From the NCBI RefSeq assembly GCF_900100755.1, contig NZ_FNCI01000009.1:1-64000 (forward strand): a stretch of 64,000 nt of DNA, written 5' to 3'. The notes below the pieces were generated by a model that did not search any database, was not told where the DNA came from, and saw only the letters and a program-made list of their open reading frames with translations. The position numbers and the translations under genes are program-made. Shown here in pieces: positions 57,689-64,000 of the stretch; position 1 is the stretch's first letter; each line of letters starts with the position of its first letter. This stretch comes from Onishia taeanensis. Its GTDB lineage: Bacteria > Pseudomonadota > Gammaproteobacteria > Pseudomonadales > Halomonadaceae.

Positions 57689-57743
57689 CCCTTTTTTTGA
57701 CGACGTTTCCTGATTTTCTGTCATGCACCACTGTGGCGCAGGC

Positions 57744-57774
57744 GGCGGGCGCACCGCGAAGGGGGCCGCCCGCC
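57744..57774 (-). terminator. Hairpin after grpE
   Basis: GGCGGGC (57744-57750) pairs with GCCCGCC (57768-57774), just after the grpE stop. It has no T-run. Confidence 0.45.
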
Positions 57775-57782
57775 AACCTCGA

Positions 57783-58373
57783 TCAGCTCGCGGCCTGGCT
57801 GACCACGACCATCGCCGGGCGGATTAGGCGACCGTTGAGCAGGTAGCCCTTTTGCATCACCTCGATGACCGAATTGGGCTCGACATCCGGCGACGGCACC
57901 ATGGTCAAGGCCTCGTGAAACTGCGGGTCGAACGGCTCGCCCTGCGGGTCGACGACCTCGACCCCGAACTTGGCCAGCACGTCCTTCTTCATCTTGAGGG
58001 TCATCGCCACGCCTTCGCGATGCGTTTCGCTGGCGCCATCTTCCATGGCTTCCTGGGCCTTCTCGAGGCTGTCGATGACCGGCAGCAGTTCCTTGACGAA
58101 CTTCTCCAGCGCGAACTTGCGCGCCTTCTCGACATCCTGCTCGGCACGGCGACGCACGTTCTGCGCCTCGGCCGCGGCGCGCAGCTGCTGGTCCTTGGCC
58201 TCTTTCAGGCTCTCTTCGAGCTCTTCGACCTTCGCGGCCAGCACGTCAGCCTCGGCGTTGTCGACGACTTCGCTCTCAGGCTCGATGGCCTCGACGGTTT
58301 CCTGGATTTCTTCCTCGAGCGTGCTGTGCTCGGTCTCTTCTTGCTGTGATGGCGTCTGAGGTTCTTTGGCCAT
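57783..58373 (-). CDS. grpE: Nucleotide exchange factor GrpE
   Basis: Releases ADP from DnaK. The 196-residue protein has an acidic, disordered start, a long coiled-coil (about 45-110) and a C-terminal beta domain ([26 protein letters not shown]). A near-perfect sigma-32 promoter lies upstream and it diverges from recN. Confidence 0.97.
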   Translation of the reverse strand: MAKEPQTPSQQEETEHSTLEEEIQETVEAIEPESEVVDNAEADVLAAKVEELEESLKEAKDQQLRAAAEAQNVRRRAEQDVEKARKFALEKFVKELLPVIDSLEKAQEAMEDGASETHREGVAMTLKMKKDVLAKFGVEVVDPQGEPFDPQFHEALTMVPSPDVEPNSVIEVMQKGYLLNGRLIRPAMVVVSQAAS

Positions 58374-58455
58374 GAAGCATCTCCTGACGTCGAAAGGCGG
58401 CCAAAAGCCGCCCTGGCAGCTGAATGGGTCAACTGATTCGGGTGAACTCCCGCCT

Positions 58456-58483
58456 ATATGGGGATGGTCACGGCGAACTCAAG
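58456..58483 (-). promoter_or_regulatory. Heat-shock (sigma-32) promoter of grpE
   Basis: On the minus strand CTTGAG (58483-58478), a 14-base spacer and CCCCATAT (58463-58456) fit the sigma-32 consensus with one mismatch, about 85 bases upstream of grpE. Confidence 0.85.
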
Positions 58484-58532
58484 GCATGACGCGACAGCGT
58501 TTGCACTGGCAATTGAAGGAGGGTGTAGACTA

Positions 58533-58548
58533 CTGTATAAACGCACAG
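58533..58548 (+). promoter_or_regulatory. LexA (SOS) box of recN
   Basis: CTGTATAAACGCACAG fits CTGT-N8-ACAG and is preceded by TA as in the extended consensus. It lies 50 bases upstream of recN, a standard SOS gene. Confidence 0.8.
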
Positions 58549-58598
58549 ACCACGACGCGAGACGGCGGGACATTACCCATCACGTGCGGGAGACAGCC

Positions 58599-60272
58599 AT
58601 GCTGGTGCAGCTTGCCATTCAGGACTTTGCCATTGTCGAGCGACTCGACCTGGAACTTCAGGGCGGCATGACCGCCATCACCGGCGAAACCGGCGCCGGC
58701 AAATCGATTCTGCTTGGCGCCCTGGGGCTTTGCCTCGGCGAGCGCGCCGATGCCGGCAGCGTGCGTCATGGCGCCGAGCGCGCCGACCTGAGCGCCCGCT
58801 TCGATATCGCCGACCTGCCGTCTGCCCGCGCCTGGCTGGAGGCCCGCGAGCTGCCCGCCGACGACTGCCTGCTGCGCCGGGTCATCACCAAGGGTGGCCG
58901 TTCCAAGGCCTGGATCAACGGCCAGCCGGCGACGATTGCCGATCTCAAGTCGCTCGGCGAGCACCTGATCGAAATTCACGGCCAGCACGCACACCAGGCG
59001 CTTCTGAACGAAGATACGCACCTGCGGCTGCTCGACGACTTTGCCGGCCACCGACCCGCCGTGACCCAGCTGGCCGAGACCTTCCGGGCCTGGCAGGCGA
59101 GCCGCCGGCAGCTGAAGCGCCTTGCCGAGGACGGCGACGAGATCCAGGCCCGCCGCCAGCTGCTGCGCTATCAGGTCGAAGAGCTCGACCAGCTGGCACT
59201 GGCCGATGGCGAGCTCGCCGAGCTCGAGGAAGAGCAGGAGCGCCTCGCCCATGCCGAGGAACACCTGCGCGAGAGCCAGTTCGCCAGTGAGTGCTGCGAG
59301 AGTGACGAAGGCGGCGCCCTGACCCTGCTCAACCAGGCCATGAGCCATCTTTCCCCTCTGCCCGGCAGCGAAAAAGGCGCCCTGGCCGAGGCGCTGGGCA
59401 TGCTCGACAGCGCGCGGATTCAGATCGAGGAAGCGGCCCGGGAGCTGGCCCGCTTTGCCGACGCCACCGAGCTCGACCCAGAGCGCCTGTCAGAGGTCGA
59501 CCATCGCCTCGGCGAAGTCCATCGCATCGCTCGCAAGCATCACGTCATGCCCGAGGAAGTCACCGCCCTGCATCGGCGGCTGAGCGAAGAGCTCGAAGGC
59601 CTGGATGGCGGTGAGCACGATATCGAAGCGCTCAGCGCCGACGTGGAGGCCCTGCGCGAGCAGTGGCGCGCACAGGCCAAGGACGTCAGCGAGGCACGTC
59701 ACAAGGCCGCCAAGCGATTCGGCAAGGAAGTGCAGGGCCAGCTGGCGTTTCTGGCCATGGGTAAGGCGCGCTTCGAGGTCGCCTTGGAGGAACGTACCGG
59801 CCCGACGCCGGATGGCCTCGATCGCGTGCAGTTCTTGATCAGCGCCAACCCGGGGCAGCCGGCACGGGCGCTGACCAAGGTGGCATCCGGTGGCGAGCTG
59901 TCGCGCATCAGCCTCGCCATCCAGGTAGTGGCCGCCAGCCACTCGACGATTCCCACCCTGGTGTTCGATGAGGTCGACGTGGGTATTTCCGGCGCCACCG
60001 CCGAAATCGTCGGCCAGCTACTCAAGCGACTCGGCGCCAGCGGCCAGGTGATGACCGTGACACACCTGCCCCAGGTCGCCGCCCAGGCGCACCAGCACCT
60101 GCATATCGAGAAACAGGCCAAGCGCGACAGCACCCAGACCCGCATGGCGCTACTGGACGAAGGAGGCCGCATCAGCGAACTGGCCCGCATGCTGGGCGGC
60201 GTCAACCTGTCCGAACGCACCCTGGCGCACGCCCGGGAAATGCTCGACGCCAGCCAGCGCCCGCACCACTGA
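58599..60272 (+). CDS. recN: DNA repair protein RecN
   Basis: SMC-like ATPase acting in recombinational repair of double-strand breaks. The 557-residue protein has Walker A GETGAGKS at 29-36, a central coiled-coil, and a C-terminal ABC domain with ASGGELSRISLA and Walker B VFDEVDVGISG. ATG 58599 follows GGGAGA; the frame upstream would run through the LexA box. It is SOS controlled on sequence evidence. Confidence 0.97.
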   Translation: MLVQLAIQDFAIVERLDLELQGGMTAITGETGAGKSILLGALGLCLGERADAGSVRHGAERADLSARFDIADLPSARAWLEARELPADDCLLRRVITKGGRSKAWINGQPATIADLKSLGEHLIEIHGQHAHQALLNEDTHLRLLDDFAGHRPAVTQLAETFRAWQASRRQLKRLAEDGDEIQARRQLLRYQVEELDQLALADGELAELEEEQERLAHAEEHLRESQFASECCESDEGGALTLLNQAMSHLSPLPGSEKGALAEALGMLDSARIQIEEAARELARFADATELDPERLSEVDHRLGEVHRIARKHHVMPEEVTALHRRLSEELEGLDGGEHDIEALSADVEALREQWRAQAKDVSEARHKAAKRFGKEVQGQLAFLAMGKARFEVALEERTGPTPDGLDRVQFLISANPGQPARALTKVASGGELSRISLAIQVVAASHSTIPTLVFDEVDVGISGATAEIVGQLLKRLGASGQVMTVTHLPQVAAQAHQHLHIEKQAKRDSTQTRMALLDEGGRISELARMLGGVNLSERTLAHAREMLDASQRPHH

Positions 60273-60346
60273 GGCCAGGGCCGCCCACCGCCCTTTCTCA
60301 CAGGTCTTTCTCGACCCTATACACGACGCTATACAAGAAGCCCAGA

Positions 60347-60384
60347 CACAAAGACGCCGACCTTTCGAGGTCGGCGTCTTTGTG
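60347..60384. terminator. Bidirectional terminator between recN and fur
   Basis: A perfect 16-base stem (60347-60362 with 60369-60384) with a 6-base loop between convergent genes; the outer pairs give short A/T runs on both sides. Confidence 0.85.
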
Positions 60385-60464
60385 AGATAGATCGCTGTCA
60401 GGCGCAGGCACGGCGAGTGCGGCTCAACCATGCCTTGTCGATAGCGGCCTGCCAGGCGCTATTC

Positions 60465-60923
60465 TCAGGATTTAGACGACTTGGGATTCGGAATTTCCTG
60501 GCGCGTGGCCTTGGAACCCTTGGGGCGCACATAGAGCACCAGCGCGTGGTCGACGAGCTCGTAGCCATGCTCATCGACGATCTCCTGCTGGCGCCGCTCG
60601 ATTTGTTCATCGTAGAACTCGACGATCTCGCCGCTCTCGAGGCACACCATATGGTCATGGTGTTCATCATGAGACAGCTCGAAAACGGCATGCCCGCCAT
60701 CGAAATTATGGCGCACCACCAGGCCTGCAGACTCGAACTGAGTCAGCACGCGGTAGACGGTAGCGAGCCCGACATCTTCGCCTGCGTCCAGTAACGCCTT
60801 ATAGACGTCTTCTGCGCTCAGGTGATGCTGGTCGGGGGCATTCTCGAGGATCTGCAGTATCTTGACGCGCGGCAGTGTGACCTTGAGGCCCGCCTTGCGC
60901 AGTTCATGGTTCTGGTCGGCCAT
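60465..60923 (-). CDS. fur: Ferric uptake regulator Fur
   Basis: Iron-dependent repressor. The 152-residue protein has an N-terminal winged helix (LATVYRVLTQFESAGLV) and the His-rich metal-binding region HDEHHDHMVC. Only one cysteine remains of the C-x-x-C zinc pair (CLES, Cys94 then Ser97), as in P. aeruginosa Fur and unlike E. coli. ATG 60923 was chosen over a longer frame. It is divergent from bamE, a conserved fur-bamE arrangement. Confidence 0.96.
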   Translation of the reverse strand: MADQNHELRKAGLKVTLPRVKILQILENAPDQHHLSAEDVYKALLDAGEDVGLATVYRVLTQFESAGLVVRHNFDGGHAVFELSHDEHHDHMVCLESGEIVEFYDEQIERRQQEIVDEHGYELVDHALVLYVRPKGSKATRQEIPNPKSSKS

Positions 60924-60995
60924 GGTTGCTCTTCGCAGTAACGTGTAGGGTCGGGTATGATCGACCGAATCCACGATAGTGAAGAACAGGCGCAA

Positions 60996-61433
60996 ATGCA
61001 AAAGTTGATGAAAATAGTCACCCTTTCGCTGACCCTGACGCTAGTCACCGGGTGCAGTTATCTGGGCGTTTACAAGCGCGATCTGGTTCAGGGCAACCTG
61101 GTGACCCAGGACGCTGTCAGCCAGCTGCAGCCCGGCATGAGCCGCAGCCAGGTCAAGGCGATCATGGGCAGTCCGCTGCTCGAGGCGCCCTTCAGTGACG
61201 ACGAATGGGATTACCTGTTCCGCCTCGACAAGGCCTACGGTGGGGTCGATAAGCGACGCGTGACCCTGAGCTTCGAGAACAACCGCCTGGTCGACATGAG
61301 CATGAGCGGCGACTTCGATGAGGCGCTGGACTTCACCGCTCAGCCGGGCATGGGCCCCGACAACATGCCCGAGGACGATTCGGTGCCGCTGCGCCCGGGC
61401 AATGCGCCCACCGTGGGTACGCCGATCGAATAA
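60996..61433 (+). CDS. bamE: Outer membrane protein assembly factor BamE
   Basis: Lipoprotein of the BAM complex that inserts beta-barrel proteins. The 145-residue precursor has a lipobox LVTGC with Cys20, then VYKRDLVQGNLVT and QPGMSRSQVKAIMGSPLL, the family core. ATG 60996 is favoured by ACAGG upstream; ATG 61008 would also leave a functional signal peptide. The C-terminal ~30 residues are acidic and Pro-rich. Confidence 0.95.
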   Translation: MQKLMKIVTLSLTLTLVTGCSYLGVYKRDLVQGNLVTQDAVSQLQPGMSRSQVKAIMGSPLLEAPFSDDEWDYLFRLDKAYGGVDKRRVTLSFENNRLVDMSMSGDFDEALDFTAQPGMGPDNMPEDDSVPLRPGNAPTVGTPIE

Positions 61434-61453
61434 CGCTGGGGAGAGTGCGCGAA

Positions 61454-61483
61454 GGCTCGGCGTAGCGGCCGCTACGCCGAGCC
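61454..61483. terminator. 30-base perfect palindrome between bamE and rnfH
   Basis: GGCTCGGCGTAGCGG (61454-61468) is followed directly by its reverse complement (61469-61483). It lies between convergent genes, so a shared terminator is likely, although T-runs are lacking. Confidence 0.7.
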
Positions 61484-61487
61484 AGCA

Positions 61488-61808
61488 CTAGCGGGATGTC
61501 GCCGCCTTGGCCGCGCGAGCAGCACGCGCGGCCTTGGGGTCGATCTTGAGCGGCCGATAGACCTCGACCCGGTCTCCCTCGCGCAGGGCATGGCGCTCGG
61601 GGTCACGCAGGGCCTTACCGAAGATTCCCAGGTCCGCCTTCAGGAACGCCTCTGCCGGCACATCGGGAAAGTACCGCCCCAGCTCCGCCATCGATACCGC
61701 CTGGCGAGCCGTGGTGCCGGGCGGTACCTGCATGTCGACGATCTTCTGGCGTGTCGGCAGCGCGTAGGCCACCTCGACCCGGATCGGGCCTGCCTCAGTA
61801 GCGTCCAT
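61488..61808 (-). CDS. rnfH: RnfH family ubiquitin-like protein
   Basis: A 106-residue protein with the RnfH beta-grasp fold: IRVEVAYALPTRQKIVDM, then GDRVEVYRPLKIDPKAAR at the C-terminus. Paired with RatA in gammaproteobacteria; its function is not established. Several ATGs are possible; 61808 follows GGCGG and starts in the ratA stop region (14-base overlap). Confidence 0.87.
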   Translation of the reverse strand: MDATEAGPIRVEVAYALPTRQKIVDMQVPPGTTARQAVSMAELGRYFPDVPAEAFLKADLGIFGKALRDPERHALREGDRVEVYRPLKIDPKAARAARAAKAATSR

Positions 61809-62241
61809 CGCCGCCATAGAGGTCATTGGCACGGCGCGAGAAGGAGTCGACCAGTTGACCGGCCACCTGCTGAAAGAGCTTGCCAAAGGCCATGCCCAGC
61901 AAGCGGTTGGCAAACTCGAATTCCATCTCCAGGCTCACCTTGCAGGCCTGCTCGCCCATCGGCGTGAATAGCCAGCGTCCGCGCAGGCGCCGAAACGGCC
62001 CCTGCACCAGCGACAGCTCGATGCGCTCGGGGCTGTAGAGGTCGTTGCGCGTTGTGAAGCTTTGCTCGACGCCAGCCTTGGCAAGCGTCAGCTCACCAAT
62101 CAGGTGCTCCTCATCTGACTCGATCAGACGGGCCCGTCGACAGCCCGGCAGAAACTCCGGGTAGCGTTCGAAATCATTGACCAGGTCGAACATCGCCTGG
62201 GGGGAGTGCCGCACCAGGGCGGACCGATTGACCGTTGGCAT
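61795..62241 (-). CDS. ratA: RatA, START-domain ribosome association toxin family
   Basis: A 148-residue START/polyketide cyclase-fold protein with FDLVNDFERYPEFLPGC and FANRLLGMAFGKLFQQVA. In E. coli RatA was described as blocking 70S formation; homologues (COQ10-like) bind ubiquinone, so either role is possible. It diverges from smpB, the conserved ratA/smpB arrangement. Confidence 0.93.
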   Translation of the reverse strand: MPTVNRSALVRHSPQAMFDLVNDFERYPEFLPGCRRARLIESDEEHLIGELTLAKAGVEQSFTTRNDLYSPERIELSLVQGPFRRLRGRWLFTPMGEQACKVSLEMEFEFANRLLGMAFGKLFQQVAGQLVDSFSRRANDLYGGDGRY

Positions 62242-62381
62242 CTACCTCTCCGCTGACTTTACAGGGGCTTGGGCGTATCATGAGCGGTTAATTCGTCAGG
62301 CCTTGAATGGTATCACGCTTCCCCCCACCTACCATCCAACGCAGTGAAGCGAACACCGAGGCATATCGAGACAGAGGTTCC

Positions 62382-62867
62382 ATGGCCAATAAAAAAGGCA
62401 AGGGCAAGGGCCCGAGCAGCAACGTCATCGCCCAGAACAAGAAGGCGCGCTTCGAGTATCACATCGACGAGACCTTCGAGGCCGGCCTGGCTCTGTCCGG
62501 CTGGGAGGTGAAGAGTCTGCGCGCGGGCAAGGCCCAGCTCACCGACACTTACATCCTGATCAAGAACAGCGAAGCCTGGCTGCTGGGCAGTCATATCACG
62601 CCGCTCAACACCATCAGCACGCATGAGCTTGCCGATCCGACCCGGACCCGCAAGCTGCTGCTGCATCGCAAGGAGATCGCCAAGATCTTCTCGCGCACCC
62701 AGGACAAAGGGCACACCTGCGTGCCCCTCAAGCTCTACTGGAAGCAGAACCTGATCAAGTGCGAGCTGGCACTGGTGACGGGCAAGAAGCAGCACGACAA
62801 GCGAGCCACCGAGAAGGAGCGCGATTGGAATCGCCAGAAGGCACGCATCATGCGCGACGCCAAGTAA
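62382..62867 (+). CDS. smpB: tmRNA-binding protein SmpB
   Basis: Partner of tmRNA in trans-translation. The 161-residue protein has [28 protein letters not shown], a central barrel and a basic C-terminal tail ending [15 protein letters not shown] that mimics mRNA in the decoding centre. ATG 62382 follows AGAGG. ssrA lies 76 bases downstream. Confidence 0.97.
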   Translation: MANKKGKGKGPSSNVIAQNKKARFEYHIDETFEAGLALSGWEVKSLRAGKAQLTDTYILIKNSEAWLLGSHITPLNTISTHELADPTRTRKLLLHRKEIAKIFSRTQDKGHTCVPLKLYWKQNLIKCELALVTGKKQHDKRATEKERDWNRQKARIMRDAK

Positions 62868-62893
62868 GGCGGTCATATTTTACGTCCGTACAC

Positions 62894-62930
62894 CTTGAAC
62901 TGGCGTAAAGATGGCCCCACCTGTTAAACT
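62894..62930 (+). promoter_or_regulatory. Candidate ssrA promoters
   Basis: CTTGAA (62894-62899), a 15-base spacer and CCCCAC (62915-62920) resemble a sigma-32 promoter. An overlapping extended -10 element, TG-T-TAAACT (62922-62930), could serve sigma-70. Both would start transcription just before the mature 5' end. Confidence 0.45.
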
Positions 62931-62943
62931 GAAGACGTTCCAC

Positions 62944-63324
62944 GGGGGCGACATGGCTTCGACGCCGATGACAACCTCCTAGGTGCATGCCGAGAGCGTG
63001 ATGTATCTCGTAAATCCAACATCACGACTAAATAGTCGCAAACGACGACAACTACGCTCAGGGCGCACTGGCAGCTTAAATAGCTGTTAGTTGTTAGCCT
63101 GGCCCAGAAGTTACGTGCCCATTCGTGACGGACGGGATAAGAGCCAAAGATAATGGGATCGCGGTTGGTAGCGTCTTCCTGCCAAACGTTAAACTTTAGA
63201 AGAATCGCGGTACTGGATCCTGCCCGTCGGAGCCAGTCCTGCTAAATCAAAAGACGGACCTAAGCATGTAGAGCCGAAGAGCGCGTGTCGGCGGACGCGG
63301 GTTCAATTCCCGCCGCCTCCACCA
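62944..63324 (+). ncRNA. ssrA: Transfer-messenger RNA (tmRNA)
   Basis: Rescues stalled ribosomes with SmpB. The mature RNA is about 381 nt: 5' GGGGGCG pairs with CGCCTCC before the encoded ACCA end, and GGTTCAATTCC forms the T-loop. The tag reading frame at 63038-63079 encodes ANDDNYAQGALAA followed by TAA, three residues longer than the ANDDNYALAA-type tag common in Pseudomonas. A terminator follows. Confidence 0.97.
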
Positions 63325-63333
63325 ACACCAGAG

Positions 63334-63362
63334 AAAAGCCACCCAACCGGGTGGCTTTTTTC
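63334..63362 (+). terminator. ssrA terminator
   Basis: AAAAGCCACCC (63334-63344) pairs with GGGTGGCTTTT (63349-63359) across AACC, followed by more T. Confidence 0.92.
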
Positions 63363-63366
63363 GTTT

Positions 63367-63397
63367 CCGCCTCCTCCATCAACAGCAGAAAACGCCC
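63367..63397 (+). repeat. Imperfect copy of the ssrA 3' end
   Basis: CCGCCTCCTCCATCAACAGC followed by AGAAAACGCC resembles the ssrA end and flank starting at 63313 (CCGCCTCCACCAACACCAG then AGAAAAGCC), about 55 bases downstream of the original. It could be a decayed attachment-site remnant. The rest of the gap to 63525 shows nothing else. Confidence 0.4.
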
Positions 63398-63525
63398 AAA
63401 CCAACTTCCACTTTCACCCCAGCCACTGCCGCACTGGGCCCTCGGGGCTTGCTCTAAGTCACAGGCAGTGGAACCATCACGCTTGGATTGACTCTCACTG
63501 CGCTAAACTATGCCGAGGAGGTTCG

Positions 63526-64000
63526 ATGTTTGCCTTGATGCGCCACCTGTCCCTGGCCACCCTGCTGGCCACTACCACCCTGACGCCGGCACTTGCGCAG
63601 GAAACCACCGAACAGCCGGTCTTCGGCTGGGTTGAAAAAGCCCTCGTCGAACCCTGGGGCGTTGAGGTAAAGGCCAAGCTCGACAGCGGCGCCCTGACCT
63701 CGTCGCTGGATGCCCGCGACATCGAGCGCTTCGAGAAAGATGACGAAGACTGGGTGCGCTTCCGGCTCGAGCTCGAAGATGAAGCAACAGGCGAGATGTT
63801 TGAAAAGACCCTCGAACGGCCGGTAAATCGCGACCTGGTACTGCGTGGCGCCGGCGGCACCTCGCATCGTCCAACCGTCATCATGACCATCTGCCTGGGC
63901 GATACCCGCTACGAGGAAGACTTCAGCCTGCGTAATCGCAGCAAGATGAACTATCCGCTGCTACTGGGTCGTCGCACCATTAGCCACCTGGGCGTGCTGG
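63526..64000 (+). CDS. Retropepsin-like protease of the ATP-dependent zinc protease family (partial)
   Basis: Cut by the window end; 158 residues are visible. A signal peptide (about 1-24, ending ALA) precedes a domain with KAKLDSGALTSSLDARD, the Asp-Ser-Gly triad of the aspartic-protease-like fold found in proteins called putative ATP-dependent zinc proteases (RimB/RloA type). Later segments RPVNRDLVLRG and MNYPLLLGRRTI also fit. GAGGAGG lies just before ATG 63526. Periplasmic location is inferred; the substrate is unknown. Confidence 0.85.
   Translation, partial: MFALMRHLSLATLLATTTLTPALAQETTEQPVFGWVEKALVEPWGVEVKAKLDSGALTSSLDARDIERFEKDDEDWVRFRLELEDEATGEMFEKTLERPVNRDLVLRGAGGTSHRPTVIMTICLGDTRYEEDFSLRNRSKMNYPLLLGRRTISHLGVL

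Overview
The window comes from the chromosome of a GC-rich gammaproteobacterium, most likely a member of the Halomonadaceae (Halomonas-like). Gene order is the main evidence: rrn-tyrS-anmK; dksA-gluQ-cbrX-cbrA-cbrB-pcnB-folK-panB-panC as in Pseudomonas; and the conserved block rlmE-ftsH-folP-glmM-tpiA-secG-tRNA-Leu(GAG)-tRNA-fMet-rimP-nusA-infB-rbfA-truB-rpsO-pnp. No phage, transposon, CRISPR array or obvious genomic island is visible. This is a core region.

Layout. 1-677: leader and promoters of an rRNA operon running leftwards out of the window. 678-10.7 kb: tyrS and anmK, the type IV pilus retraction ATPases pilU and pilT, yggS-proC-yggT, metX-metW, a DUF4426 protein and a small Rieske protein. 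10.6-12.6 kb: sfsA and an aminotransferase on the minus strand. 12.9-25.4 kb (plus): dksA, gluQ, the cbrXAB two-component system, a CrcZ-like regulatory RNA, pcnB, folK, panBCD and a thiolase. 25.5-41.0 kb (minus): pnp back to rlmE, the transcription/translation operon with two tRNAs, tpiA, glmM, folP and ftsH. 41.2-47.7 kb: yhbY (plus), then greA, carB, carA and dapB (minus). 47.9-54.2 kb is the most accessory part: a phytase-like exported protein, two EamA transporters, a DUF2218 protein and an iron-type ABC importer. 54.4-64 kb: dnaJ-dnaK-grpE with heat-shock promoters, recN with a LexA box, fur, bamE, rnfH-ratA, smpB, ssrA (tmRNA), and the start of a retropepsin-like protease gene cut by the window end.

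The most interesting element is the ~0.9 kb between cbrB and pcnB. It has no credible protein gene. It holds a complete regulatory RNA locus: an inverted TGTTACC/GGTAACA site, a perfect IHF-consensus match, a sigma-54 -24/-12 promoter, about 500 nt with eight or nine A-rich CA motifs (AAnAAnAA type), most of them in the apical loop of its own hairpin, and a strong terminator. Position, promoter class and motif content match Pseudomonas CrcZ, the RNA that sequesters Hfq/Crc in carbon catabolite repression. A second copy of the same upstream half-site lies before panB.

How the genes work together. CbrA (transporter-kinase) and CbrB (sigma-54 activator) would drive the CrcZ-like RNA. The metY-rimP-nusA-infB-rbfA-truB-rpsO-pnp block supports transcription elongation, 30S maturation and RNA decay. 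grpE/dnaK/dnaJ form the Hsp70 machine. smpB/ssrA perform ribosome rescue. Fur probably controls the iron-type importer at 50.4-53.4 kb. All identifications rest on reading the sequence and recalled family knowledge; no database search was run.
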